From: Paenibacillus sp. PCH8
Lineage (GTDB): Bacteria; Bacillota; Bacilli; Paenibacillales; Paenibacillaceae
Direction: 5' to 3'
DNA: 64,000 nucleotides
Assembly (NCBI RefSeq): GCF_002968835.1
Contig: NZ_PKQK01000001.1
Coordinates: 2,480,001-2,544,000, forward strand
Positions 1 to 9,318 of this stretch are shown one piece after another. Under the pieces are notes generated by a model. The model saw only the letters and a program-made list of their open reading frames with translations, was not told the origin of the DNA and searched no databases. The translations under genes and the position numbers were made by a program. Position 1 is the stretch's first letter. Every line of letters starts with the position of its first letter.

Positions 1-1143
1 AATCCTACCCGGCTGATTTTTGGCAAAGGACAACTGGAAGCATTGAAAACAGAAGTGCCGAAATACGGTAAACGGGTTCTGCTTGTATATGGTGGCGGCA
101 GTATCAAACGCAGCGGTTTGTATGATCAAGTGATCGGATTGCTCAAGGAAGCTGGGGCAGAAGTAACTGAACTGGCGGGCGTGGAGCCTAACCCGCGTTT
201 ATCCACTGTGCATAAAGGCGTAGACCTCTGTAAAACCAACAATATTGACCTGGTTCTCGCTGTAGGTGGCGGCAGTGTTCTCGACTGCTCGAAAGCTATT
301 GCTGTAGGTGCCAAGTATGATGGCGATATGTGGGATTTTGCTCAGCGCAAAGCCGTTGCACAAGACGCTCTTCCACTCGGTACCGTATTGACTATGGCAG
401 CAACTGGTTCGGAGATGAACTCCGGTTCGGTTATTACGAATCAGGAAACACAAGAAAAACTGGGCTGGGGCAGCGCACATTCCTTCCCTGCATTCTCTAT
501 CCTCGATCCGGTGAATACGTACACCGTTCCACTGGACCAAACGGTATACGGCATGGTAGATATGATGTCCCATGTACTGGAGCATTACTTCCATCTGGAC
601 GCCAATACACCGGTTCAACTCGGCTTCTGTGAGACGATTCTGCGTACCGTAATGGAAACAGCACCTCGTCTTGTTGAAGATTTGGAGAACTATGAACTGC
701 GCGAAACGATTCTGTATTGTGGAACAATGGCATTGAATGGCGTTCTGAACATGGGTCTCGCAGGAGACTGGGCAACACACAATATCGAACACGCAGTATC
801 CGCAGTATATGATATTCCACATGGTGGTGGACTCGCGATCTTGTTCCCACACTGGATGAAACATAATCTGGATGTGAATGTGGATCGATTCAAACGTCTG
901 GCGATCCATGTGTTCGAAGTGAATCCTGAAGGCAAGTCGGACAGACAGGTTGCTGAAGAAGGTATTGAAGCGCTTAGCCAATTCTGGACATCCATTGGCG
1001 CTCCAAACCGTTTGGCTGATTATGATATCGATGATAGTCAGATCGACGTAATGGCAGACAAAGCCATGTTGTTTGGCCCATTCGGTAACTTCAAGAAACT
1101 GCAACGTGAAGATGTTGTATCCATTTACAAAGCTTCTCTGTAA
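1..1143 (+). CDS. Iron-containing alcohol dehydrogenase (5' end cut by window)
   Basis: NAD(P)H-dependent interconversion of aldehydes and alcohols in the cytoplasm; closest to the butanol dehydrogenase (YugJ-like) branch of the iron-containing ADH family. The frame is open from base 1, where [10 protein letters not shown], a typical near-N-terminal family motif, is read, so only about 8 residues are missing; the in-frame TTG at 43 is not the real start. The nucleotide-binding [11 protein letters not shown] loop is present. Metal ligands are expected in DMMSHVLEH and in HNIEHAVS...IPHGGGLA, and the Asp and three His are all there. It ends in a strong terminator and is not linked to the following operon. 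Family assignment is firm; the physiological substrate cannot be told. Confidence 0.9.
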   Translation, partial: NPTRLIFGKGQLEALKTEVPKYGKRVLLVYGGGSIKRSGLYDQVIGLLKEAGAEVTELAGVEPNPRLSTVHKGVDLCKTNNIDLVLAVGGGSVLDCSKAIAVGAKYDGDMWDFAQRKAVAQDALPLGTVLTMAATGSEMNSGSVITNQETQEKLGWGSAHSFPAFSILDPVNTYTVPLDQTVYGMVDMMSHVLEHYFHLDANTPVQLGFCETILRTVMETAPRLVEDLENYELRETILYCGTMALNGVLNMGLAGDWATHNIEHAVSAVYDIPHGGGLAILFPHWMKHNLDVNVDRFKRLAIHVFEVNPEGKSDRQVAEEGIEALSQFWTSIGAPNRLADYDIDDSQIDVMADKAMLFGPFGNFKKLQREDVVSIYKASL

Positions 1144-1186
1144 ATTAATAATGAATCATAAGTACGTAGACATCCTGATGTTCGAT

Positions 1187-1220
1187 AACCGCAAGCCTCT
1201 TCATAGGCTTGCGGTTTTTT
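1187..1220 (+). terminator. Intrinsic terminator of the alcohol dehydrogenase
   Basis: A 12-bp perfect stem (1187-1198 with 1205-1216) with a 6-nt loop, followed by T residues to 1220. Confidence 0.9.
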
Positions 1221-1330
1221 CATGTCTCGACTGGATAAGCATATGAACGAGGGAGAATTCTGAAGTAAGAAGAAAAGAATAGGATGATAATACCCATTAT
1301 CGGACCCTCAATACAATTAAGGAAAGATTT

Positions 1331-1356
1331 TGAAACATTTTGACGTTAGGTACGTA
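1331..1356 (+). promoter_or_regulatory. Sigma-W-type promoter of the NfeD/flotillin operon
   Basis: TGAAAC at 1331-1336, a 16-nt spacer and CGTA at 1353-1356 match the Bacillus sigma-W consensus exactly. The orthologous B. subtilis yuaF-floT operon is a known sigma-W target, so sequence and context agree. The operon is therefore likely induced by cell-envelope stress. Confidence 0.85.
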
Positions 1357-1418
1357 TTTATTTACATGTGGAATGCTCAGTTAGGATGAAATTGCGGCAG
1401 AGGAGAGGAGGACAGGGG

Positions 1419-1955
1419 ATGGAGACATTATATTGGGGGTGTCTAATCGGGGGAGCCGTATTTGCGGTTGTCAGCCTTGTGCTAGGTGACTTGATTGACG
1501 GCTTGTTGGACGGAGCTTTTGAATTGCCGGGTCTTGATTTTTTCAAACCTGTTGTGTTGGCTGGTTCCATTACAACCTTTGGTGGGGCAGGTATTATGTT
1601 GATGCGTTATAGTTCAGTAAGTGCAATGTCAGGTCTACTATTATCCCTGCTTATAGGTATTGCTGCAGCCATGCTGGTATTCTTCGCATATATCAAACCG
1701 ATGCGTAACAGCGATGTCTCGATTGCATTTTCGATGAAAGAGTTACCAGGGAAAATTGGTGAAATTACCATTCCGGTGCCAGAAAAGGGTTTTGGCGAAG
1801 TGATGATCCGTTTCGCTTCCGGCAGTACGATTCAAACGGCATCCAGTTTTGAACACTTCCCCATTGCGGCGGGAGCACGTGTTGTAGTAGTGGATGTGGT
1901 AGACGGTGTATTGCGAGTGTCCGAATGGGAAGAGGATGTACTTAAAGAGTTATAG
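1419..1955 (+). CDS. NfeD-like membrane protein (YuaF-type)
   Basis: Partner protein of flotillin in membrane microdomains. The chosen ATG (1419) has an AGGAGAGGAGG ribosome site 7 bases upstream; a longer reading from 1368 lacks one. The 178-residue product starts with hydrophobic segments (about residues 5-25, 45-60 and 65-95), followed by a roughly 80-residue soluble domain (GEITIPVPEKGFGEVMI...), as expected for the OB-fold C-domain of the NfeD family. It lies 48 bp upstream of floT in the same orientation and behind a sigma-W promoter, as in B. subtilis yuaF-floT. The third gene of that operon (yuaI) is not present here. Assignment rests on architecture and neighbourhood; sequence identity is modest. 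Confidence 0.75.
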   Translation: METLYWGCLIGGAVFAVVSLVLGDLIDGLLDGAFELPGLDFFKPVVLAGSITTFGGAGIMLMRYSSVSAMSGLLLSLLIGIAAAMLVFFAYIKPMRNSDVSIAFSMKELPGKIGEITIPVPEKGFGEVMIRFASGSTIQTASSFEHFPIAAGARVVVVDVVDGVLRVSEWEEDVLKEL

Positions 1956-2003
1956 GGAATTCGAAGCAACATAAGTACTTATGAATAAGGGGAGAGATGT
2001 GGA

Positions 2004-3560
2004 ATGGGAAATTTAGATTTGAATTGGGATGTATTGTTGATTCCGATAGTTGTAGTCGGTGTAATTCTGATTCTTGGTTTGGCTTTCTGGGCGAGGTACA
2101 AAACGGTTGGACCGGATGAAGCGATGATCGTTACAGGAACATTCCTGGGTAGCAAAAATATCTCCGATGATGATTCTGGTCGCAAAATTAAAATTGTTCG
2201 TGGTGGCGGTGCATTCATTCTTCCGATATTCCAACAATCTGAGTTCATTTCACTGTTATCCCACAAGCTGGATGTCTCCACTCCTGAAGTGTACACGGAA
2301 CAGGGTGTTCCGGTTATCGCTGACGGTGTCGCGATTATCAAGGTTGGAGGCGCTGTAGAGGACGTTGCTACCGCAGCTGAACAATTCATCGGTAAACCTG
2401 TAGAAGCACTGAGAAGCGAAGCACAGGAGGTGCTGGAGGGGCATTTGCGGGCCATCCTCGGTACGATGACGGTGGAAGAAGTATATCGGAACCGGGATCG
2501 GTTCGCGCAAGAGGTTCAAGGCGTAGCTGCACGAGACTTGAAGAAAATGGGTCTGCAAATCGTTTCATTTACCATCAAAGATGTTCGTGACAAACAGGGC
2601 TATCTGGATGCTCTCGGTAAACCGAGAATTGCCGCGGTGAAGCGGGATGCCGAGATTGCTGAAGCAGAAGCGATGCGTGATGCGCGTATTCAGAAGGCCA
2701 ATGCCGAAGAACAGGGTCAGAAGGCGGAGTTGCTGCGTGATACCAATATCGCCGAGGCAGCCAAAGAGAAGGAACTGAAAGTAGCAACGTTTAAGCGGGA
2801 CCAAGATACAGCAAAAGCGGAAGCCGATCAGGCGTACCATATCCATGAAGCGCGTGCGAGACAGACCGTAGTGGAAGAGGAAATGAAGGTTGAACTCGTT
2901 CGTAAAGAACGTGAGATTGACTTGCAGGCAAAAGAAATTATCGTACGTGAGAAGCAATATGATGCAGAAGTGAAGAAAAAGGCAGAAGCAGATCGTTATG
3001 CAGTGGAGCAGGCTGCCGAAGCGGACAAAGCCAAAAGAATGCGCGAAGCCGATGCAGTACAGTACTCCATTGAAACGCATGCCAAGGCAACAGCGGAACA
3101 GAAGCGACTTGAAGGTCAGGCTATGGCGGATGCTGAACTTGCCAAAGGTACAGCGGACTCAGAAGTTATTCGTCTGAAAGGACTTGCAGAAGCAGAAGCG
3201 AAGGAAAAACTGGCTGAAGCGTTCCAGAAGTTTGGCGAAGCGGCCGTACTCGATATCATCGTCAAAATGTTGCCTGAACTTGCTGGTAAAATTGCAGAGC
3301 CGATTTCGGCTATTGATAAACTCACCGTTGTTGACACGGGTAAGGGTGAAGGTGCTACGCGTGTTAGCAGCTATGTTACCGAGCTCATGGCGACAGCTCC
3401 TGAGATGCTCAAAAGCGTATCCGGCATCGATGTAGAGCAACTGATCAAGGGACTCACGAAGTCCAAAACATCTATGCCGATTGCGGTACAGCAGAGTGAA
3501 CCTGTCAAGAATCCGTCTATCAAAGATAAGATTGTGGAAAGAGTTGGAATAGACGAGTAG
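2004..3560 (+). CDS. floT: Flotillin-like membrane microdomain scaffold
   Basis: Flotillin organises functional membrane microdomains and limits membrane rigidity under envelope stress. The 518-residue product has an N-terminal membrane-embedded hydrophobic segment (about residues 10-30), an SPFH/band-7 domain (about 30-210) and a long coiled coil full of AE/EA-rich heptads (about 215-410, e.g. DAEIAEAEAMRDARIQ). The C-terminal part is less conserved (about 420-518). Length matches B. subtilis FloT (509). The ATG at 2004 follows an AAGGGGAGAG ribosome site. Co-transcription with the NfeD-like gene from the sigma-W promoter is likely. No key region is missing. Confidence 0.93.
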   Translation: MGNLDLNWDVLLIPIVVVGVILILGLAFWARYKTVGPDEAMIVTGTFLGSKNISDDDSGRKIKIVRGGGAFILPIFQQSEFISLLSHKLDVSTPEVYTEQGVPVIADGVAIIKVGGAVEDVATAAEQFIGKPVEALRSEAQEVLEGHLRAILGTMTVEEVYRNRDRFAQEVQGVAARDLKKMGLQIVSFTIKDVRDKQGYLDALGKPRIAAVKRDAEIAEAEAMRDARIQKANAEEQGQKAELLRDTNIAEAAKEKELKVATFKRDQDTAKAEADQAYHIHEARARQTVVEEEMKVELVRKEREIDLQAKEIIVREKQYDAEVKKKAEADRYAVEQAAEADKAKRMREADAVQYSIETHAKATAEQKRLEGQAMADAELAKGTADSEVIRLKGLAEAEAKEKLAEAFQKFGEAAVLDIIVKMLPELAGKIAEPISAIDKLTVVDTGKGEGATRVSSYVTELMATAPEMLKSVSGIDVEQLIKGLTKSKTSMPIAVQQSEPVKNPSIKDKIVERVGIDE

Positions 3561-3627
3561 GGACCACAACGGATGTTGCACGTATGCTCTATTGACCTAA
3601 AGGCGAATTTTTGTTACTTTTTAAGCG

Positions 3628-3665
3628 AGACGTCCGGCGCGGTTTGCCCGCTTCGGATGTCTTTT
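3628..3665 (+). terminator. Probable terminator after floT
   Basis: A 9-bp stem (3628-3636 with 3654-3662, one G-U) with a GC-rich loop and a short TTTT. The short T-run makes it weaker than most here. Confidence 0.5.
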
Positions 3666-3726
3666 CGTTAGTAACAGGGTGTGACTTAATTACACCTAAG
3701 ATGGTGCGAAAAAAGAGGTGCAAACA

Positions 3727-4581
3727 ATGAGCAGCCTGCATGTAGATAAAGCGCTAAATAATAATGTTATCATTGCACAGCATCCTGAGCATGGGGAAGT
3801 CGTTGTTATTGGTAAGGGCATAGGCTTTAACCGAAAAACGAGTGACCACATTCCACTGATGGCTGTGGAGAAAATGTTCATTTTGAAAAACCAGCAGGAG
3901 CAGGAACAGTACAAGCAGCTTCTTCCACAGGTGGATGAGGCCTTGATCGAGATTATCAACGAAGTCATTACGTATATTGCAGAGCGTACGGACGTTCCTC
4001 TGAATGAGCATATTCATATTGCATTAACCGATCATATTTCTTTCGCGTTAAAACGCAAGGAGCAGGGAATTGTCATACAGAATCCATTTCTATATGAAAC
4101 CCGCGAGATATATCCTGAAGAATATCGGATGGGAGAGTACGCTGTTCGTCTGATCAAAGAGAGAATGGGCGTAGATTTGGGGATGGATGAGATTGGTTTT
4201 GTTGCACTTCATATCTATAGCGCGATGACCAATCAGAATATATCCCAGGTACGTGAACATTCACAATTAATTACCGATCTGGTGAACCTGGTGTCCAATC
4301 AGCTCGATTATTCATTCGAAACGGAATCACTCGACTACTCTCGCTTGCTGACTCATCTTCGATTCGCCCTTGAACGCGTCCGCCGGGGAGACAAAGTCGA
4401 AGAACTTCATAAATTGGATTCACTGCTCAAATTGGAGTACCCTGAAATGTACTCGCTTGCATGGAAGCTGACCAAAGTGATGGAGAAAAGATTGAATCTG
4501 CCTGTTTATCCTGCAGAAGTAGGCTACCTGACGATTCATCTTCAACGGCTGAATCAACGGAAAGAAGAAGAGAATAAGTGA
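3727..4581 (+). CDS. glcT: PtsGHI antiterminator, BglG/SacY family
   Basis: RNA-binding antiterminator that allows transcription of ptsG when glucose is being transported. It has an N-terminal CAT RNA-binding domain (about residues 1-60, with NNNVIIAQ and GKGIGFNRK), then PRD1 (about 65-170) and PRD2 (about 175-284), which carry conserved His residues (NEHIHIALTDH and YLTIHLQRL). PRD histidines are phosphorylated by the PTS in this family. ATG 3727 is preferred: AGAGGTG lies 6 bases upstream, whereas the in-frame GTG at 3718 overlaps that site. It sits directly upstream of ptsG, and its RNA target is visible at 4695-4723, so assignment as GlcT is firm. Confidence 0.93.
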   Translation: MSSLHVDKALNNNVIIAQHPEHGEVVVIGKGIGFNRKTSDHIPLMAVEKMFILKNQQEQEQYKQLLPQVDEALIEIINEVITYIAERTDVPLNEHIHIALTDHISFALKRKEQGIVIQNPFLYETREIYPEEYRMGEYAVRLIKERMGVDLGMDEIGFVALHIYSAMTNQNISQVREHSQLITDLVNLVSNQLDYSFETESLDYSRLLTHLRFALERVRRGDKVEELHKLDSLLKLEYPEMYSLAWKLTKVMEKRLNLPVYPAEVGYLTIHLQRLNQRKEEENK

Positions 4582-4629
4582 AATCATTCCAGGGATGGAA
4601 TGCAGTCTGAATATTTTTGGTGTAAAGGC

Positions 4630-4658
4630 TTGCATTGATTCTGAAGTGGTGCTACAAT
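4630..4658 (+). promoter_or_regulatory. Sigma-A promoter of ptsGHI
   Basis: TTGCAT (4630-4635), a 17-nt spacer and TACAAT (4653-4658). It places the start of transcription about 30 nt before the RAT element, as expected for an antiterminated leader. Confidence 0.8.
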
Positions 4659-4694
4659 GGTCTCCGTAATCAAGCAACTGAATAAACATAAGCG

Positions 4695-4723
4695 ACGTGT
4701 TACTGACTCGATCAGGCATGAGT
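4695..4723 (+). promoter_or_regulatory. RAT element, RNA target of GlcT
   Basis: This 29-nt segment, from ACGTGTTACTGACTCG to CATGAGT, is almost the B. subtilis ptsG RAT as I remember it. Its 3' half (4714-4723) is also the start of the 5' arm of the downstream terminator, so GlcT-stabilised RAT and terminator are mutually exclusive. Confidence 0.88.
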
Positions 4724-4812
4724 TAATTAGAGTGTGATTGTTCTTACCTTATACAGGGTATGCTATACCCCAAGGTAGGCACAGTTTACTTTATTAATTC
4801 ATGCCTTTTTTT
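4714..4812 (+). terminator. RAT-coupled leader terminator of ptsG
   Basis: A 14-bp stem (4714-4727 with 4793-4806, one G-U) followed by seven T. The large loop contains its own hairpin (TACCTT...AAGGTA with an inner GGGTA/TACCC). Shares bases with RAT. Confidence 0.82.
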
Positions 4813-4868
4813 GGTTCCCTTGCTTGCATCACGACATACAACTTAGACGAAAGGGTGAATACGACGCG

Positions 4869-6923
4869 ATGTTTAAAAAGCTTTTTGGTGTATTGCAAAG
4901 AGTAGGTAAAGCACTCATGTTGCCTGTAGCGATTCTGCCTGCAGCAGGTTTGCTGCTCGGAATTGGTAACATGTTGGTGAATCCGGATTTCTTGCAATAT
5001 GTTACGGCGCTCGACACCCCTTGGGTGAACTCGATCGCAACAATCATGATGAATGCAGGTCAGATCGTATTTGATAATCTGGCATTGCTGTTTGCCGTCG
5101 GTGTAGCCGTCGGATTGGCCGGTGGCGAGGGGGTTGCGGGTCTTGCAGCCATTATCGGTTATCTGGTCATGAACGTCACACTGGGTACCGCAGTAGGTGT
5201 TACCCCGGCAATGATTGGCGAAGTACCGGGTTATGCCAGCATCTTGGGTATCCCAACATTAAGTACGGGTGTGTTCGGCGGTATTATTATAGGTATAGCC
5301 GCCGCGCTGTGTTACAATCGGTTCTTCAGAATCGAACTGCCGTCTTATCTTGGTTTCTTTGCAGGTAAACGCTTTGTTCCGATTATCACTTCGTTAGTTT
5401 CCCTCGTAATTGGGTTGCTTCTGGTGATTATCTGGCCTCCAATTCAAAATGGGCTGAATACTGTATCTCACTTCATGGTAGATACAAGTCCGACATTGTC
5501 GGCATTCATCTTCGGCGTCGTAGAACGGTCCCTTATTCCGTTCGGTCTGCATCACATTTTCTACTCCCCATTCTGGTTTGAGTTTGGTGAGTACGTGAAC
5601 AAAGCCGGAGACGTTATTCGTGGGGATCAGCAAATCTTCTTTAATCAACTACGTGATGGTGTGAACCTCACCGCGGGAACGTTCCAAGTTGGTAAATTCC
5701 CGTTCATGATGTTCGGTTTGCCAGCCGCGGCGCTTGCGATGTACCATGAAGCAAGACCGGAACACAAAAAGTATGTAGCAGGGATCATGGGTTCGGCTGC
5801 GCTAACCTCATTCCTGACAGGGATCACAGAACCGCTTGAGTTCTCGTTCCTGTTTGTAGCGCCACTCTTGTTCGCTGTGCACTGTATCTTTGCAGGTTTG
5901 TCTTTCATGACCATGCAGATTCTTGGTGTCAAAATCGGGATGACCTTCTCCGGTGGGTTCATTGACTTCTTGATCTTCGGGATTATTCCGAACCGAACAC
6001 CATGGTGGGACGTTATTATCGTCGGCTTGATTCTTGCGGTGATCTACTACTTCGGATTCCGATTGATCATTCGTAAGTTCAATCTCAAAACACCAGGTCG
6101 CGAAGACGAAACGCCTGAAACAGAGTCTGGTGGAGGTTCCGGTTCAACGGATGATCTGCCACACAATATTCTCGAAGCATTCGGTGGCAAGGAGAATATC
6201 AAACATCTGGATGCTTGTATTACTCGCCTGCGGATTGAAGTTAACGAGAAATCCAATGTGAAAAAAGATCGTTTGAAACAATTGGGTGCATCTGGTGTGC
6301 TTGAAGTGGGTAATAATGTTCAGGCCATCTTCGGAACACGTTCCGATACGATCAAATCTCAAATGCAGGATATCATTGCAGGGCGAACACCGGCTCCAAC
6401 GCCAGCTGTTAATGCTAAACCGACTCCTGAAGAGGAGAAAACACAAGGTGAGCAAGGCGAGCGTATTGTTGCCGAGGATATCGTGATGCCAGTCAATGGT
6501 GAGTTAATGGACATTACGAATGTACCTGATCCGGTCTTTGCCGAGAAAATGACAGGTGACGGATTCGCTGTTCTGCCACATGATGGCACAATAACATCCC
6601 CTGTGTATGGTAAAGTGTTTAATGTATTTCCAAGCAAACATGCCGTGGGCATCATGTCTGACGGAGGCAAGGAAGTGCTTGTTCATATAGGTGTTAATAC
6701 GGTGAAGCTGAAAGGTCAAGGCTTTAACGTACTTGTGCAGGAAGGTGATCTGGTATCGGCAGGTCAGCCGATTATGGAAGTGGATCTGGAGTATGTGAAA
6801 GCAAACGCTCCATCGATCATCTCACCGATCATTTTCACCAACCTGCCAGAAGGCTCTACAGTTACTCTGAAGAAGAGTGGAGTGCTGAAAGTTGGCGATC
6901 AGCCAATCATTGAGATAAAATAA
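4869..6923 (+). CDS. ptsG: PTS glucose-specific EIICBA permease
   Basis: Imports and phosphorylates glucose at the membrane. Domain order is EIIC (about residues 1-415, hydrophobic, with the ITEPLEFSFLFVAP signature), EIIB (about 435-515, phospho-Cys450 in LDACITRLRI) and EIIA (about 530-684, His591 in HAVGI and phospho-His606 in VLVHIGVN). Linkers are rich in Gly/Ser and Pro/Glu. ATG 4869 (MFKKLFGVLQRVG) is the family-typical start; longer in-frame readings lack it. ptsH and ptsI follow. Expression is set by GlcT through the RAT/terminator leader. All active-site residues are present; 684 residues is normal. Confidence 0.96.
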   Translation: MFKKLFGVLQRVGKALMLPVAILPAAGLLLGIGNMLVNPDFLQYVTALDTPWVNSIATIMMNAGQIVFDNLALLFAVGVAVGLAGGEGVAGLAAIIGYLVMNVTLGTAVGVTPAMIGEVPGYASILGIPTLSTGVFGGIIIGIAAALCYNRFFRIELPSYLGFFAGKRFVPIITSLVSLVIGLLLVIIWPPIQNGLNTVSHFMVDTSPTLSAFIFGVVERSLIPFGLHHIFYSPFWFEFGEYVNKAGDVIRGDQQIFFNQLRDGVNLTAGTFQVGKFPFMMFGLPAAALAMYHEARPEHKKYVAGIMGSAALTSFLTGITEPLEFSFLFVAPLLFAVHCIFAGLSFMTMQILGVKIGMTFSGGFIDFLIFGIIPNRTPWWDVIIVGLILAVIYYFGFRLIIRKFNLKTPGREDETPETESGGGSGSTDDLPHNILEAFGGKENIKHLDACITRLRIEVNEKSNVKKDRLKQLGASGVLEVGNNVQAIFGTRSDTIKSQMQDIIAGRTPAPTPAVNAKPTPEEEKTQGEQGERIVAEDIVMPVNGELMDITNVPDPVFAEKMTGDGFAVLPHDGTITSPVYGKVFNVFPSKHAVGIMSDGGKEVLVHIGVNTVKLKGQGFNVLVQEGDLVSAGQPIMEVDLEYVKANAPSIISPIIFTNLPEGSTVTLKKSGVLKVGDQPIIEIK

Positions 6924-7000
6924 GAAGTGTTACGACGATGGCGAGCAAGTGTAAATATATGCAATGCCTAAACCAAACTACTGAAAGTGAGATGATTTTA

Positions 7001-7276
7001 ATGCAACAAACATTCAAAATTACAGACGAAGATGGTATCCACGCACGTCCAGCGACAGCTTTGGTTAATACAGCTAACAAATTCAAAGGTGCAGAATCCT
7101 TTGCAGAAGCTAACGGTAAAAAAGTAACGTTGAAATCCATCCTGGGTGTACTTTCTCTTGGTCTGGAAAAAGGCGATACAATCAACATTATCGTTGATGG
7201 TGAAGGCGAAGCTGAAGCACTTCAAGCTTTGACTGACGTTATGGTTAACGAAGGGTTGGGCGAAATTAATGCTTAA
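7001..7276 (+). CDS. ptsH: Phosphocarrier protein HPr
   Basis: Transfers phosphate from EI to all sugar EIIA domains and, when phosphorylated on serine, acts with CcpA in carbon catabolite repression. The 91-residue product has phospho-His14 in GIHARPAT (His15 of other HPr proteins) and the regulatory Ser46 in [11 protein letters not shown]. Having both shows it is a true HPr and not Crh. ATG 7001 is preceded by a GAAAGTGAGA ribosome site. The gene overlaps ptsI by 8 bp, implying translational coupling. Confidence 0.97.
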   Translation: MQQTFKITDEDGIHARPATALVNTANKFKGAESFAEANGKKVTLKSILGVLSLGLEKGDTINIIVDGEGEAEALQALTDVMVNEGLGEINA

Positions 7277-8981
7277 TGTCTCCGGGATCGCGGCTTCGGC
7301 GGGTATTGCTATCGCCAAGGCGTTTATCTTGGAGCATCCTGATTACTCTGTAGAAAAACGCCAAATTAACGACGTTGACGCAGAGATCGCGAAACTCGAC
7401 TCGGCTCTGGGCAAGTCCCAGGCTGAGCTTGAGGCGATCAAAGAGCGTACTTTACAAGAGCTTGGTGAGAAAAAAGCTGAGATTTTTGCTTCGCATTTGC
7501 TCATTCTGAATGACCCGGAACTGATTGATCCGGTTAAAGCTAGCATTAAAGATGACATGATCAATGCAGAATTTGCTTTGAATGAAACAGCATCGCAATT
7601 TATCTCCATGTTCGAGAACATGAAGAGTGAATACTTACAAGAACGTGCAGCAGACATGCGTGATGTTACCAAACGTGTGCTAAATCACTTGCTTGGTATC
7701 GACTTCATGAGTCCGGCTGATATCAACGAAGAAGTAATCGTGCTTGCGGAGGATCTGACGCCTTCTGACACGGCTCAACTGAATCGCCAATTTGTTAAAG
7801 GTTTCGCAACCAACATTGGTGGACGTACTTCTCACTCTGCGATCATGGCTCGTTCTCTTGAAATTCCAGCTGTTGTTGGAACCAAGGACATCCTGGCTCA
7901 AGCGAAACAAGGCGATATAATCATTGTTGATGGTCTGGATGGTCACGTACTGGTTAATCCTACAGATGACGTTATTGCTGAATACCGTGCCAAACAGGAA
8001 CAGTATGATGCACAACGTGCAGAGTGGAGAAAACTGCGTGATGAGCCAACTATAACGGTGGACAACGTTCATGTGGAACTTGCAGCCAACATCGGTACAC
8101 CGAATGATGTAACAGGTGTTCTGGAGAATGGTGGCGAGGCGGTAGGCCTGTACCGTACCGAGTTCCTGTACATGGGTAGAGACAAGCTTCCTTCCGAAGA
8201 CATTCAGTACAATGCTTACAAAGCGGTACTGGAAAAAATGGAAGGCAAACCTGTCGTTGTTCGTACACTCGACATCGGTGGAGACAAAGAGCTTCCATAT
8301 CTGGATCTGCCAAAAGAAATGAATCCATTCCTCGGCTTCCGCGCAGTTCGTCTGTGTCTGGACCGTCTGGATATCTTCCGTACACAATTGCGTGCATTGC
8401 TGCGTGCAAGCGTACATGGAAACCTGCGTGTCATGTTCCCCATGATCGCAACACTTGGTGAATTCCGTGAAGCGAAGGCTGTCCTGCTCGAAGAGAAGGA
8501 GAAGCTGGTTGCTGAAGGGATTGCTGTATCAGACAGTATTCAACTCGGAATCATGGTCGAAATTCCTTCGACTGCAGTTCTGGCGGATCAGTTTGCCAAA
8601 GAAGTGGATTTCTTCAGTATCGGAACCAACGATCTGATTCAATACACGATGGCTGCTGACCGTATGAATGAAAGAGTGGCATATCTGTACCAACCTTACA
8701 ACCCAGCCATTTTGCGTTTGGTTAAAATGGTTATCGATGCAGCGCATCGTGAAGGCAAATGGGTTGGCATGTGCGGTGAGATGGCAGGAGACGAAACAGC
8801 AATTCCATTGCTGCTTGGTCTTGGACTGGATGAGTTCAGCATGAGCGCAACATCCATTCTGCCAGCTCGTAGTCAGATCACGAAGCTGTCCCGTGCGGAT
8901 ATGCAAGAACTGGCTGCCAAAGCTCTGGATATGCAAACGGCTGAACAAGTCGTTGAATTGGTTCAAAGCATTCAATCGTAA
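7269..8981 (+). CDS. ptsI: PTS enzyme I (PEP-protein phosphotransferase)
   Basis: Takes phosphate from phosphoenolpyruvate and passes it to HPr; general cytoplasmic component of every PTS in the cell, including the mannitol PTS at 14977-19002. The N-terminal HPr-binding and swivelling phospho-His domains (about residues 1-225) include His189 in [13 protein letters not shown]. The PEP-binding TIM barrel follows (about 250-540; [33 protein letters not shown]). Its ATG overlaps the ptsH stop by 8 bp. 570 residues is the standard length. Confidence 0.97.
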   Translation: MLNVSGIAASAGIAIAKAFILEHPDYSVEKRQINDVDAEIAKLDSALGKSQAELEAIKERTLQELGEKKAEIFASHLLILNDPELIDPVKASIKDDMINAEFALNETASQFISMFENMKSEYLQERAADMRDVTKRVLNHLLGIDFMSPADINEEVIVLAEDLTPSDTAQLNRQFVKGFATNIGGRTSHSAIMARSLEIPAVVGTKDILAQAKQGDIIIVDGLDGHVLVNPTDDVIAEYRAKQEQYDAQRAEWRKLRDEPTITVDNVHVELAANIGTPNDVTGVLENGGEAVGLYRTEFLYMGRDKLPSEDIQYNAYKAVLEKMEGKPVVVRTLDIGGDKELPYLDLPKEMNPFLGFRAVRLCLDRLDIFRTQLRALLRASVHGNLRVMFPMIATLGEFREAKAVLLEEKEKLVAEGIAVSDSIQLGIMVEIPSTAVLADQFAKEVDFFSIGTNDLIQYTMAADRMNERVAYLYQPYNPAILRLVKMVIDAAHREGKWVGMCGEMAGDETAIPLLLGLGLDEFSMSATSILPARSQITKLSRADMQELAAKALDMQTAEQVVELVQSIQS

Positions 8982-9053
8982 TTTTGCGGAGGGTTTCTCC
9001 GAAATTTAGGTCTTTCTTTTTCCGATAATGAGCTGCATTCATGTAGCGATTTT

Positions 9054-9090
9054 GCCGGTATCCGCAGTCATGTGGGTGCCGGCTTTTTTT
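9054..9090 (+). terminator. Terminator of the ptsGHI operon
   Basis: Stem GCCGG...CCGGC extended by G-U pairs (9054-9083), followed by a run of seven T. Confidence 0.8.
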
Positions 9091-9252
9091 GTGTGTGAAC
9101 ATAGAGAAGAGGTGTATGGATGAGATAGATAAGTAAGAAATCGAGTCGGAGAGAAGAATAGGAAGAAAGGGTATGGGTAGAGGGGAATACGAGCAGGAAG
9201 AGGCTTATTAGTGGGGACTTTGAGGGCGTAAATAAGCATCTGCAACTCGTAA

Positions 9253-9291
9253 CAAAAATACTCTTGCTGGTGCAGTTATCACCAACAAGAG
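9253..9291 (-). terminator. Terminator of the gcvT-gcvPA-gcvPB operon
   Basis: Minus-strand stem of 12 bp (9280-9291 with 9261-9272, one mismatch/G-U) and 7-nt loop; the T-rich tail corresponds to plus-strand A residues at 9253-9260. Confidence 0.85.
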
Positions 9292-9318
9292 CACTGATTT
9301 ACATGCTATACTTTATCA

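Larger units (their letters stand above)
8982..9318. other. Convergent intergenic region, ptsI/gcvPB
   Basis: Contains the two facing terminators listed separately (9054-9090 plus strand, 9253-9291 minus strand). The purine-rich stretch 9100-9220 between them has no credible ORF; its low-complexity minus-strand reading has no ribosome site. Confidence 0.6.

Noticed and set aside
199..1104. 301-codon open frame on the minus strand opposite the alcohol dehydrogenase
   Set aside because: Fully antisense to a conserved enzyme; Cys/His-rich, low-plausibility composition and no ribosome site.
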